Assembly: GCF_030758935.1 (NCBI RefSeq)
Contig: NZ_CP132333.1
Span: forward strand, 2,542,992 to 2,606,991
Source of the DNA: Geothrix sp. PMB-07
Lineage (GTDB): Bacteria > Acidobacteriota > Holophagae > Holophagales > Holophagaceae
Direction of reading: 5' to 3'
DNA: 64,000 bases
This document shows, in pieces, positions 54,915 through 63,388 of this stretch (position 1 is its first letter; the number at the start of each line of letters is the position of its first letter). A program made the position numbers and the translations under genes. Under the pieces are notes generated by a model, which saw only the letters and a program-made list of their open reading frames with translations, made no database searches and was not told where the DNA came from.

Positions 54915-54940
54915 GCCTTCTGGCAGAAGGCTTTCATTTC
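54915..54940 (+). terminator. Weak hairpin terminator
   Basis: GCCTTCT and AGAAGGC form a 7-bp stem with a three-base loop, followed by CTTTCATTTC, ten bases after the CobW-type gene. The T tail is broken, so termination may be partial. Confidence 0.45.
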
Positions 54941-54974
54941 CCTTGGAGCCCCGTTAGTGTGGTGGTCTCCAAGG
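54941..54974 (+). promoter_or_regulatory. 8-bp inverted repeat over the ribosome site of the PilZ-REC gene
   Basis: CCTTGGAG (54941-54948) and CTCCAAGG (54967-54974) are perfect complements 18 bp apart. The right arm includes the AAGGA ribosome site, eight bases from the ATG at 54982. In RNA the pairing would hide that site. In DNA it could be an operator. Confidence 0.5.
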
Positions 54975-54981
54975 ACAATTC

Positions 54982-56328
54982 ATGTTGAAGCGTTTTGGCT
55001 TCGCAAAGAGCGATCATATAGATCGTGAGCCCGTCCAGATGGACGTACAGCAGATTCTTGCTTATCTGGAGGAGCTGGCCCGCCTGCGGACCCTCCTGCA
55101 GGTCCACGTGCCTTCGGACCCTCCAGCCTTGCTGAGCGCCCGGGTGGAGCTCGTGAACGATCAGGATTTCCTCTTTTCCCTCAGTTTTCCCCACCAAGTG
55201 CCCCGCCTGAAACCAGGTGAATCCGTTGAGCTGAACTTCCCCCTGGCGGGCATGAGATTCAAGGCCCAGGCCACCTACCATGATCGCGGCCGCTACATGG
55301 AGAGCCTGTTCAAGGTCCCCCGGGCCGTCCATTTCGCAGACCGGCGCAGCGCCATGCGAACCCGGATCGGATCCCGGGAGAAGGCGAGCGCGGCGGTATT
55401 CGAGAGTTTCTTCGAGGGTGTGGCGGCCTCCGGCCGGCTGCTGAACATCAGCATGGAGGGCCTGTGCCTCCGCATGGAAAAGGCCATCCAGGTGCAGGGC
55501 AGCAAGCGCCTCGCGCTGCACCCGGAACTGTTCCCGCCCGGAAAAGAACTGCAGATCGTGCGGATCATGAACCTGCCACACCTGCCCACCATCGAATGCT
55601 CCGGAGAAGTCCGCTACTGTGCCTCCACGGCCGGCGGGCCGGTGCTCATGGGCATCCGCCTCGAAGGCATCGGCAGCCTCGATCACGGCAACCTCCACAA
55701 GTTCATGCTCCGCCGCCTGCCCACCTTCGGGCGGGCCTTCCCTTCCCGGCAGCGGCGGGGCAGCGAGGAGGAGGCTCCCGAAGAGGAACCGGATGCCTCC
55801 GATCAGGAGACCGAAACCTCCACGGAGCCTGCGGTCATCGATCCGGCCTTCGGAGACGAAGTGGATGCCCCTGGAGACCCGGTGTTCGACGCGCTGGAAT
55901 CTCCCAGCGCCCCCAGCGAGGACCGTCTCCTCCGCCTGCGCCGCCGGGGCAAGCGGTTCCTGGTGATCATGCCCGATGACCTCGACCGCAGCATCTTCGT
56001 CTGCACGCTCCACGTGGGGGGGTACACCTGCTTTTTTGAATCCCGGAACCTCGTCCACGGGCTTGAACTGTCCAAGAAGGCCAAACTCGACGCCATCTTC
56101 CTGGACCAGCAGATCGGGCCGCTCACCGGGAACGAAGTGGCCCAGCGGCTGAGGAAGATGGGACGACTGGAAGGCGTTCCCATTTTCCAGCTCATGCAGG
56201 CGCCGGATGTGCGCGCCGTGCTTTCCGCCAAGGCTGCGGGCGTCAACCACGTGGTGAAGGTTCCTGTGGATTTCGACGGGGAATTGAAGCATCTCCTAGA
56301 CCGCACTTTGGGCCTGACCAAGCAGTAG
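54982..56328 (+). CDS. PilZ-domain protein fused to a receiver domain
   Basis: 448 residues. The N-terminal YcgR-like domain is at about 15-115 and the PilZ domain at about 115-245, with the c-di-GMP motifs RxxxR (DRRSAMRTRIG) and N-x-S-xx-G (LNISMEGLCL). An acidic linker (about 258-305; SEEEAPEEEPDASDQETET) leads to a receiver (about 328-440) with DD (MPDDLDRS), a phospho-acceptor candidate in AIFLDQQIGPLTG and the Lys in HVVKVPVD. It probably joins c-di-GMP and phosphorelay input, perhaps to adjust flagellar motility, in line with the che operon in this window. Confidence 0.87.
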   Translation: MLKRFGFAKSDHIDREPVQMDVQQILAYLEELARLRTLLQVHVPSDPPALLSARVELVNDQDFLFSLSFPHQVPRLKPGESVELNFPLAGMRFKAQATYHDRGRYMESLFKVPRAVHFADRRSAMRTRIGSREKASAAVFESFFEGVAASGRLLNISMEGLCLRMEKAIQVQGSKRLALHPELFPPGKELQIVRIMNLPHLPTIECSGEVRYCASTAGGPVLMGIRLEGIGSLDHGNLHKFMLRRLPTFGRAFPSRQRRGSEEEAPEEEPDASDQETETSTEPAVIDPAFGDEVDAPGDPVFDALESPSAPSEDRLLRLRRRGKRFLVIMPDDLDRSIFVCTLHVGGYTCFFESRNLVHGLELSKKAKLDAIFLDQQIGPLTGNEVAQRLRKMGRLEGVPIFQLMQAPDVRAVLSAKAAGVNHVVKVPVDFDGELKHLLDRTLGLTKQ

Positions 56329-56339
56329 CGGCCTGTCCT

Positions 56340-56348
56340 TGGTATGAT
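56340..56348 (+). promoter_or_regulatory. Candidate extended -10 promoter for tex
   Basis: TGGTATGAT lies 37 bases before the tex start: a TGn extension followed by TATGAT, which matches the -10 consensus at 5 of 6 bases. A matching -35 is not evident. Confidence 0.4.
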
Positions 56349-56384
56349 CACCCTTCCCGCTGGGAAAGATCGCAAGGAGCAAGT

Positions 56385-58886
56385 GTGGATCAGGTGCTGG
56401 ACCTCATGGCCAAGGAGCTCAAGCTCCCCCGCGCGGGCGTGGCCGCCATCGTGGCGCTGCTGGATGAAGGCAACACCGTTCCCTTCATCGCCCGGTACCG
56501 CAAGGAAGCCACAGGCTCGCTCGATGAAGTGGCCATCCGCAATGTGGAGGATCGGCATGCCTACTACAAGGACCTGCTGGACCGCCGCAAGACCGTGCTC
56601 AAGTCCATCGACGAGCAGGGCAAGCTGACCCCGGAACTGAAGGCCAAGATCGAGACCACCTGGGTGAAGGCCGAGTTGGAAGATCTCTACCTGCCCTACA
56701 AGCCCAAGAAGCGCACCAAGGCCACCGTGGCCCGCGAGCGCGGCCTGGAGCCCCTGCTGGATTCCCTGCTGGCCGATGCCACTGGCGCTGATCCTTTCAT
56801 CATCAGCGAGCCCTTCATCAAGGATGAGGATGGGCTGCGTTCCCCTTCGGAATGCCTTGAGGGCGCTGGCCACATCCTGGCTGAGCGCCTGGCCGAGGAT
56901 GCCGCCATCCGCGCCTGGCTGCGCCTGGAATTCCACGAGCAGGGCGTCATGCACTCCGTCATCCGGGAAGAGCGCAAGGCCGATCAGGCCGCGCTGCGCT
57001 TCAAGCCCTACTTTGAATTCTCCGAGCCCATCCGCAAGATCCCCAGCCACCGTCTGCTGGCGCTGCGCCGCGGCGAGAAGGAGGAGATCCTCACGGTGAA
57101 GCTCCTGGTGGAACGCGAGAACCTTGTCAGCCAGCTGGTCTCCAAGGTCGAGGTCAACCCCGCCAGCGGTTATCGCCGCTGCCTCAACGAAGTCTGCGGC
57201 GATGCCTTCGACCGGCTGCTGGCCCCCACCATCGAATCCGAAGTGCGGTACGAGGCCAAGAAGAAGGCCGACCTCGAGGCCATCAAGGTCTTCCAGACCA
57301 ACCTGGACCACCTGCTGCTGGCGCCCCCCGCGGGCCAGCGCTGCACCCTTGGCGTGGACCCCGGCATCCGCACCGGCTGCAAGCTGGTGGTCATCAACCG
57401 CCTGGGCCAGCTCGTGCAGAACGACGTGATCTACCCCCTGGAGCCCAAGCGCGACCTGGAGGGCAGCCGCGCCATCCTCGAGAAGCTCTGCACCGGCAAC
57501 CCCGTCGAAGCCATCGCCATCGGCAACGGCACCGGCGGCCGCGAGGTGGAAGCCTTCATCCGCGAGTGGCTGCGGGAGACCAACCGCACCAACCTCATCT
57601 GCGTGAGCGTGAGCGAGGCGGGCGCTTCCGTCTACTCCGCCAGTGACATCGCCCGCGAGGAATTCCCCGAGCATGACGTCACCGTGCGCGGCGCCGTGAG
57701 CATCGCCCGCCGCTTCCAGGATCCCCTGGCCGAGCTGGTGAAGGTGGATCCCAAGAGCATCGGCGTGGGCCAGTACCAACACGATGTGAACCAGACCTCC
57801 CTCAAGAAGGGCCTGGATGACGTGGTGGAAAGCTGCGTGAACCGCGTCGGTGTCGATCTCAACAGCGCCTCTTACAAGCTGCTGGCCTACGTGGCGGGCA
57901 TCGGCGAAGGCCTGGCCAAGAGCATCGTGTCGCACCGCTTCGAACACGGCGCCTTCAAGCGCCGCGAGCAGCTTCTGGAAGTAAGTCGCTTCGGCGCCAA
58001 GGCCTTCCAGCAGTCCGCAGGCTTCCTGCGCATCCGTGATGGCGAGGATCCGCTGGATGCCTCCGCCGTCCACCCGGAAAGCTACCCTGTGGTGCAGCGC
58101 ATCTGCCAGCTGGCGGGCAAGACCGTGCCCGAGCTCCTGGGCAACGATGCGGTGCTGGATGCCCTGGACCCCAAACTGCTCGTCGATGAGAAATTCGGCA
58201 TCGAAACGGTGAAAGACATCCTGGGCGAGCTGAAGAAGCCCGGCCGCGATCCCCGCCACCAGTTCGAGATCGTCCAGTTCCGCGAGGGCGTCAACAAGCC
58301 CAGCGACCTGGAAGTGGGGATGGAGCTGCAGGGCATCGTCACCAACGTCACGGATTTCGGCGCCTTCGTCGACATCGGCGTCCACCAGGATGGCCTGGTG
58401 CACCTCTCCGAAATCGCCCACCGCTATGTGAAGAACCCCGCCGATGCCCTCAGCGTGGGTCAGGCCGTGAAGGTGAAGGTGCTGGCCGTCGATCTGGAGG
58501 CCAAGCGCATCGCCCTGTCCATCAAGGCCACCCTGGCCGCACCCGAAGGTGCTGGACAGCCCCAGCAGCACCGCCGTCGTCCGCCCCGATCTGAGGGCCA
58601 GCAAGGTCGCCCCCAGGGCGCCCCCCGGCCACCCCGTCCCGAAGGACCAAGGCCTCCGCGCCCCGAAGGTCAGCGCCCCCAAGGCGCCCGACCCCAGGGC
58701 TTCCGGCCTGAAGGCCCCCGGCCGCCCAGGCCCGAGGGCCCACGTCCGCCGCGGCCCCAGGATGCCCGGCCTCCGCGACCCGAGCGGGACTCCCGTCCGC
58801 CCCAGACCAACCGCGAACCCGCCGTGGCCGCTTCGGGCGCCTCGCTGACCGATCTGATGGCCAAATTCAACAAGGGCCACCGCTGA
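56385..58886 (+). CDS. tex: Tex-family RNA-binding transcription accessory protein
   Basis: 833 residues from GTG 56385 behind AAGGAG. The N-terminal helical Tex domain begins LDLMAKELKLPRAGVAAIVALLDEGNTVPFIARYRKE. The YqgF/RuvC-like domain is at about 315-450 (LGVDPGIRTGCKLVV), then helix-hairpin-helix motifs (VAGIGEGLAKSIVSHR). The S1 RNA-binding domain is at about 640-716 (GIVTNVTDFGAFVDIGVHQDGLVHLSE). The last ~110 residues form a tail of repeated Arg-Pro-Pro-Arg-Pro-Glu-Gly, longer and more regular than usual. It binds nucleic acid and affects transcription or RNA turnover. Confidence 0.95.
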   Translation: MDQVLDLMAKELKLPRAGVAAIVALLDEGNTVPFIARYRKEATGSLDEVAIRNVEDRHAYYKDLLDRRKTVLKSIDEQGKLTPELKAKIETTWVKAELEDLYLPYKPKKRTKATVARERGLEPLLDSLLADATGADPFIISEPFIKDEDGLRSPSECLEGAGHILAERLAEDAAIRAWLRLEFHEQGVMHSVIREERKADQAALRFKPYFEFSEPIRKIPSHRLLALRRGEKEEILTVKLLVERENLVSQLVSKVEVNPASGYRRCLNEVCGDAFDRLLAPTIESEVRYEAKKKADLEAIKVFQTNLDHLLLAPPAGQRCTLGVDPGIRTGCKLVVINRLGQLVQNDVIYPLEPKRDLEGSRAILEKLCTGNPVEAIAIGNGTGGREVEAFIREWLRETNRTNLICVSVSEAGASVYSASDIAREEFPEHDVTVRGAVSIARRFQDPLAELVKVDPKSIGVGQYQHDVNQTSLKKGLDDVVESCVNRVGVDLNSASYKLLAYVAGIGEGLAKSIVSHRFEHGAFKRREQLLEVSRFGAKAFQQSAGFLRIRDGEDPLDASAVHPESYPVVQRICQLAGKTVPELLGNDAVLDALDPKLLVDEKFGIETVKDILGELKKPGRDPRHQFEIVQFREGVNKPSDLEVGMELQGIVTNVTDFGAFVDIGVHQDGLVHLSEIAHRYVKNPADALSVGQAVKVKVLAVDLEAKRIALSIKATLAAPEGAGQPQQHRRRPPRSEGQQGRPQGAPRPPRPEGPRPPRPEGQRPQGARPQGFRPEGPRPPRPEGPRPPRPQDARPPRPERDSRPPQTNREPAVAASGASLTDLMAKFNKGHR

Positions 58887-59488
58887 TGCGCTCGCGCCTG
58901 GCCCGCCTGGCGCCTGCGGCCCTCCTTCTGCTGCTGGCCTGCCAGCCGCGGACGGCGGCGCCGGTCTTCGGTCCCTGGGAAGAAGGCCTCACCCTCAACT
59001 ACGAGGATCCCTCCGCGCCTCAGCCAAAGCGCTCGGCTGAGCGCCTGCAGGTGCGGGTCGCCAAGGCGACCTTCACACCTGGCAGCCCCTCCCTCATCCA
59101 GGTGGATATGGCCAGCAGCCAGGGCCAACTGCCCCTGACCTTCAAATACGATCGGGGCGGCATCGCCCTGGTCGACGGCCAAGGCGAGGTTGTTCGGCAA
59201 ATCCTTCCCGCCGGTTTCCCTGCCGTCGATCAGTGGACGGATCACGGCATTCAATTTCGCCTGATGGGTCGAGCCACCTGGGAGGGCGCCACGATCCTCC
59301 CCGCCACGGCTGATCCCGTGGGCTACTGGGTGGAGGCACGCACACCCAAGGGGTTGGTACGGAGAACCCTCTACCTGCCCAACCTCGGCGAAGTGGAATC
59401 GCGTGAACAGCGCGATGGCGCCTGGGTGACCATCAGCCGCCTCGTGGCCCGCGGCTTCACCGACATTCCCGCCATCAAACGCTCCTGA
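58886..59488 (+). CDS. Uncharacterised lipoprotein
   Basis: 200 residues starting one base inside the tex stop (TGATG). Signal sequence with lipobox LLAC (Cys19) in ALLLLLACQPRT. The mature part is beta-rich (LQVRVAKATFTPGSPSLIQVDMAS, LPLTFKYDRGGIALVDGQGEVV). It has no known motif. It is probably attached to the outer membrane. It lies between tex and lepB in a tight operon. Confidence 0.78.
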   Translation: MRSRLARLAPAALLLLLACQPRTAAPVFGPWEEGLTLNYEDPSAPQPKRSAERLQVRVAKATFTPGSPSLIQVDMASSQGQLPLTFKYDRGGIALVDGQGEVVRQILPAGFPAVDQWTDHGIQFRLMGRATWEGATILPATADPVGYWVEARTPKGLVRRTLYLPNLGEVESREQRDGAWVTISRLVARGFTDIPAIKRS

Positions 59489-59508
59489 GAGCCTCCACCG
59501 GAGCCCCC

Positions 59509-60387
59509 GTGACCGAATCCCCAAAGAATGCCAGCCAGGAAGAGCTTGAGATTGTCCTGCCCCCCGGGGCCGAAAAGGGCGCGGTCCGCGACAACCTCGA
59601 AGTGATCTGCTTCGCCATGGTGCTGATCCTGTTCTTCAAGGCCTTCGTCGGCCAGCAGTTCAAGATCCCCTCGGCTTCCATGCGCAACACGCTCATGATC
59701 GGCGACCACCTGCTGGCCAACAAGTTCATCTTCGCCCAGCCCCAGTGGGCCTGGGAGGAGAAGCTCTTCCCCATGCGCGCCGTAAAGCGCGGCGACATCA
59801 TCGTGTTCCGCTACCCCATCGACCGCGACCAGGACTACGTCAAACGCTGCGTGGCCCTGGCGGGCGATACGGTGGAGATGCGCAACAAACGCCTCTACGT
59901 GAACGGCAAGCAGGTCACGGGCCCCTTTGAGCATCAGTTTGGCCAGAGCCCCGAGGGCCCCACCCCGGGCCCGTGGCCGCCCCAGCGCTACGCCGGGGAA
60001 GCCGAACATCCGCTGGGGCTGTGGCGCCACACCGACGCGGAGGTGCTCGCGCTCCACGACCACAACCAGATACAGGGGATGAACAGCCTCATCCAGAACG
60101 GGTTCAAGGACCAGCTGGGTCCCATCACCGTGCCGCCGGGGCATGTCTTCGCCATGGGTGACAACCGCGACAACAGCATGGACAGCCGCTATTGGGGCTT
60201 CCTGCCCATGGATCATCTGCGGGGTCGGCCCTTCATCGTGTGGTGGAGTTTCCGCGAAGGCGATACGGACAACGACAACGGCCATGTGCCCGAAGGCCCG
60301 GTGGACGTGGCCTCGGATTTCATCGACGCCGCCCGCCACTTCTTCACCCGCACCCGCTGGGACCGCACGGGGACCATCCCTGAGTAG
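59509..60387 (+). CDS. lepB: Signal peptidase I
   Basis: 292 residues from GTG 59509. A membrane anchor lies at about 30-47 (EVICFAMVLILFFKAFV). The catalytic Ser is in KIPSASMRNTLMIGDHLL and the Lys in DYVKRCVALAGDTVEM. The GDNRDNSMDSRYWGFLP box is intact. A 60-residue insert between the Lys region and the GDNRD box (about 140-195) is Pro/His-rich and longer than in E. coli. It cleaves signal peptides on the outer face of the inner membrane. Other signal-bearing proteins nearby are potential substrates. Confidence 0.95.
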   Translation: MTESPKNASQEELEIVLPPGAEKGAVRDNLEVICFAMVLILFFKAFVGQQFKIPSASMRNTLMIGDHLLANKFIFAQPQWAWEEKLFPMRAVKRGDIIVFRYPIDRDQDYVKRCVALAGDTVEMRNKRLYVNGKQVTGPFEHQFGQSPEGPTPGPWPPQRYAGEAEHPLGLWRHTDAEVLALHDHNQIQGMNSLIQNGFKDQLGPITVPPGHVFAMGDNRDNSMDSRYWGFLPMDHLRGRPFIVWWSFREGDTDNDNGHVPEGPVDVASDFIDAARHFFTRTRWDRTGTIPE

Positions 60388-60391
60388 GCCC

Positions 60392-61225
60392 TTGAGTCGT
60401 CCCCTGCTGAAGGCATCGCTGATGGCCGCCTGCCTGGTCGCTCTGCCCCTGGGGGCCTGGGGCGACAAGGGGCATCGCGTCGTGTCGATCCTGGCCCTGC
60501 GCTCCCTGCCCAAGGAGCCCGGCGACTGGTTCCGCGGGCGCGAGGCCGAGGTGGCCGACCATGCCTCGGACCCAGATCACTGGAAGCAGGATCGCAAAGA
60601 AGGCCCCCGCCACTTCCTGGACATGGAGCCCTACGGCGGCCCTGACCATCTGCCCCACGGCCAGGAGGAGGCTCAAGCCCTGCTGGGCGGTGACTATGCC
60701 CGCCGCGGCACCGTGCCCTGGATCATCCAGGACCGGTGGCGGGATCTGGTGGCGGCGTTCAAGGAGGGCGACCCGGCCAAAGTGGCCCTGGCCACGGCCA
60801 TCCTCGGCCACTACATCGGCGATGCTCATGTGCCCCTGCACACCACCATGAATCACGATGGCCAGCTCACCGACCAGAAGGGCATCCACAGCCGCTGGGA
60901 AAGCGGCCTGGTGGAGCGCTACATCTCGGTGGAATCCCTTTCCGTTCCCACGGCCCAGCCGGATCCCGCCTTCCTGAAGCGCCCCTGGGAGTGGCTGCGG
61001 GCCTCGTACGGCCTGGTGCCGCAGCTGCTGGCCGACGACCAGGAGGCCGATCGCACCACGCCCGCAGGCAATCGCGGCCCCCTGCGCGGCCAGGCCTACT
61101 GGACGATCCTCTGGGACAAGCAGGGCCCCGTGGTGAGGCAGCAGCTCCAACTCGCGGGACAGCATCTGGGCGAAGCGGTTCTCAGCGCCTGGATCGCGGC
61201 AGGCAAGCCCGCCGCCCCGAAATAG
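60392..61225 (+). CDS. Secreted S1/P1-type zinc nuclease
   Basis: 277 residues if started at TTG 60392 (MSRPLLKASLMAACLV...); ATG 60422 would drop the basic n-region. A signal peptide ends before the mature WGDKGHRVVSI, where the terminal Trp and His are zinc ligands in this family. Further ligands lie in ASDPDHW, RHFLDMEPYGG, LGHYIGDAHVPLH (His, Asp, His) and IHSRWESGLVE. It degrades single-stranded DNA or RNA, or acts as a phosphoesterase, in the periplasm. It starts 4 bases after lepB and is probably co-transcribed. Confidence 0.85.
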   Translation: MSRPLLKASLMAACLVALPLGAWGDKGHRVVSILALRSLPKEPGDWFRGREAEVADHASDPDHWKQDRKEGPRHFLDMEPYGGPDHLPHGQEEAQALLGGDYARRGTVPWIIQDRWRDLVAAFKEGDPAKVALATAILGHYIGDAHVPLHTTMNHDGQLTDQKGIHSRWESGLVERYISVESLSVPTAQPDPAFLKRPWEWLRASYGLVPQLLADDQEADRTTPAGNRGPLRGQAYWTILWDKQGPVVRQQLQLAGQHLGEAVLSAWIAAGKPAAPK

Positions 61226-61327
61226 CATCCTCCGTCCGTCGCCAGGAGATCACCGGACCGTCACACCGGTCGAACCTGGCTGTTCCAGGCGCGGTGCAGG
61301 CTGGTGGGATTCCCCCCGGGAGATCCC

Positions 61328-62740
61328 ATGACCCCACGGTCCCTGCTGCCCCTCCTCCTGGTCGCCCTGGCCGCCGCCCAGGCTCAGGCCCAAGTCAAGC
61401 TCATCGCCATTGGCAGCCTGAGCGGCCAGTACGAAGATCTGGCCCACGTCACTGCCCCGGCCCTTGAGAATGGCATCCCCGGCAACCGCCTCGGCGGGCT
61501 TGGTTCAGGCCTGGCCTACGCCGGTGGCACCACCTTCCTGGCCCTGCCCGATCGCGGGCCCAACGCGAAGGCCTACAACAGCGCCGTCGATGACACCGCT
61601 TCCTACATCCCCCGCTTCCACACGCTGGATCTGAGCCTGGCGCCCAGCGACCCCGGCTCGCCTCTGCCCTTCGTGCTCACGCCCTCGCTGCGGGACACGA
61701 CGCTGCTCTCCAGCTCCCAGCCACTGGTCTATGGAACGGGCAAGGCCTACGGCCTGCCCGGTGGCGCGCCCGCCCTGAACACCCGCCACACCTTCTATTT
61801 CTCGGGCCGCTCGGACAACTTCGATGCCACCCGGCCCTCCACCCATCCCCTGAACGGCCGCCTCGATCCCGAAGGCATCCGTGTCTCCCGCGATGGCCGC
61901 AGCGTGTTCATTTCGGATGAGTACGGCCCCTTCCTCTACCAGTTTGACCGCCACAGCGGCCGACGGGTGCGCGCCTTCCAGTTGCCCGCCAAGTTCGCCG
62001 TGCACAACCTGAGCCCCAGGGGCGACGTCGAGATCAGCGGCAACACCGCTGGCCGGGTCGCCAACAAGGGCATGGAGGGCCTGGCCATCACCCCGGACGG
62101 ACGGACCCTGGTCGGCGCCATGCAGAGCCCCCTGCTTCAGGATGGCGGCACCAACGCCCCCTTCATCCGCCTCGTGGCGGTGAACCTCCGCACCGGCGCC
62201 ACCCGGGAGTACGCCTACGAGCTCACCAACATCGGCACTGCCGCCAAACCCAAATACCCCACCGTGAGCGAACTGCTCGCCATCAACGAGCACGAATTCC
62301 TGGTTGATGAACGGGATGGCAAGGGACTCGGCGACGGCTCCGCCGCAGGCTACAAGCGCATCTACCGCATCGACCTGAACGGAGCCCAGGACGTGAGCGG
62401 CCTGATCGGCGCCGCCAACCTCGCGGGCAAGGCTGTGACCAAGAGCCTGTTCCTGGATGTGGTGGCCGCCTTGGGCGCCCAGGGGTACTCCCCCGAGCAG
62501 ATCCCCGCCAAACTGGAGGGCCTCGCCTTCGGCCCGGATGTGCAGGTGGATGGCACCTCAAAGCACACCCTCTTCCTGGCCAACGACAACGATTTCAGCG
62601 CCGTGATCACGGACAGCCTGCATCCCACGGGCGCTGCGAATCCCAATCAGTTCTTCGTGTTCGCCTTCAGCGACAACGAGCTGCCGGGCTTCGCACCCCA
62701 AAGGTTCTGCGGCGAGGAAGCAGACCGCGACGAGGACTGA
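61328..62740 (+). CDS. Secreted phytase-like esterase (beta-propeller type)
   Basis: 470 residues from ATG 61328. A signal peptide covers about 1-21 (LLPLLLVALAAAQAQAQ). The mature domain matches the 'esterase-like activity of phytase' group. It has VKLIAIGSLSGQYED, LALPDRGPNAKAY, the repeated GLAITPDGRTLVGAMQSPL, LLAINEHEFLVDERDGKG and TLFLANDNDFSA near the end. Its fold should be a propeller that binds metal with Asp and Glu loops. The actual substrate is unknown. A repeat element follows the stop. Confidence 0.85.
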   Translation: MTPRSLLPLLLVALAAAQAQAQVKLIAIGSLSGQYEDLAHVTAPALENGIPGNRLGGLGSGLAYAGGTTFLALPDRGPNAKAYNSAVDDTASYIPRFHTLDLSLAPSDPGSPLPFVLTPSLRDTTLLSSSQPLVYGTGKAYGLPGGAPALNTRHTFYFSGRSDNFDATRPSTHPLNGRLDPEGIRVSRDGRSVFISDEYGPFLYQFDRHSGRRVRAFQLPAKFAVHNLSPRGDVEISGNTAGRVANKGMEGLAITPDGRTLVGAMQSPLLQDGGTNAPFIRLVAVNLRTGATREYAYELTNIGTAAKPKYPTVSELLAINEHEFLVDERDGKGLGDGSAAGYKRIYRIDLNGAQDVSGLIGAANLAGKAVTKSLFLDVVAALGAQGYSPEQIPAKLEGLAFGPDVQVDGTSKHTLFLANDNDFSAVITDSLHPTGAANPNQFFVFAFSDNELPGFAPQRFCGEEADRDED

Positions 62741-62770
62741 AGCCGTTTGCCTTCAAGCGCATCAACAGCA

Positions 62771-62887
62771 GGAACCGCGAATGGCATGAATGGGCGCGAA
62801 TGAAAGGATCCTTGGCCGCATTGAACTGACCTTGGCTTCTTCATTCGCGCGCCCGCCTGGCGATTCGCGCCATTCGTGGTTTCATCT
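62771..62887. repeat. Intergenic inverted repeat, GCGAATG family
   Basis: Outer arms AACCGCGAATGGC (62773-62785) and GCCATTCGTGGTT match with one difference. Inner arms GCGCGAATGAA (62794-62804) and TTCATTCGCGC (62840-62850) are perfect complements. It fills the gap between two convergent genes. The plan is like the elements at 3030 and 46286 but with a third set of words. Confidence 0.75.
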
Positions 62888-62908
62888 TTTCGCGGGCGGG
62901 TGAGCGCT

Positions 62909-63388
62909 CTACTTCGCCTCATCCCACCGCTTGCGGTCGAGCCACACCTGCTCGTCCTTGCCCCGCGCATCCTTGCCGCGCCAGTGCAGCTTCAACGGGC
63001 CCTGGGCATCCTTCTTCTGCACGGAGAGACCAGCGCCTTCCCCGGTGCGAAGCAGCCGCAACAGGCCTTCCACGCTCTGCACCTGGGGCAGGAAGGGCAG
63101 CGGCAGTTGAGCCAGAGAGGCGGCGCGTTGATCCACCTTCTGCCGCGGCACCTGCAGGCGGTAGCCCGAGGCCTTGTCGCCTTCCAGCAGCATGAGCCGC
63201 TCTCCGGGTGCGTGCAGTTCCAGCACCAGGCGACCGGTGGCAGCCTCCAGCAGCAGGCTGAGGGTGCCTACGCCCTCGCCATCGGGGCCTGCGTAGCCCC
63301 AGCCGTACTGGGCCCGAACAGGAACGGCGGCCTGCGCCGGGGTGATGATGCTGGGCGGAGTGGTGGCGGGTGGGGCTTGCAGGGGCAT
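62909..63388 (-). CDS. Possible LolB-like protein, 159 residues
   Basis: Start at ATG 63388, which overlaps the TPR gene stop (TGATG); a GTG at 63391 is one codon earlier. No signal peptide or lipobox is evident, which is unusual for LolB. The core (GWGYAGPDGEGVGTLSLLLEAATGRLVLELHA ... LMLLEGDKASGYRLQVP ... FLPQVQSVEGLLRLL) resembles the LolB/DUF4292 lipid-binding barrel. The C-terminal end is basic (LKLHWRGKDARGKDEQVWLDRKRW). The family call is tentative. Co-transcribed with the TPR gene. Confidence 0.5.
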   Translation of the reverse strand: MPLQAPPATTPPSIITPAQAAVPVRAQYGWGYAGPDGEGVGTLSLLLEAATGRLVLELHAPGERLMLLEGDKASGYRLQVPRQKVDQRAASLAQLPLPFLPQVQSVEGLLRLLRTGEGAGLSVQKKDAQGPLKLHWRGKDARGKDEQVWLDRKRWDEAK

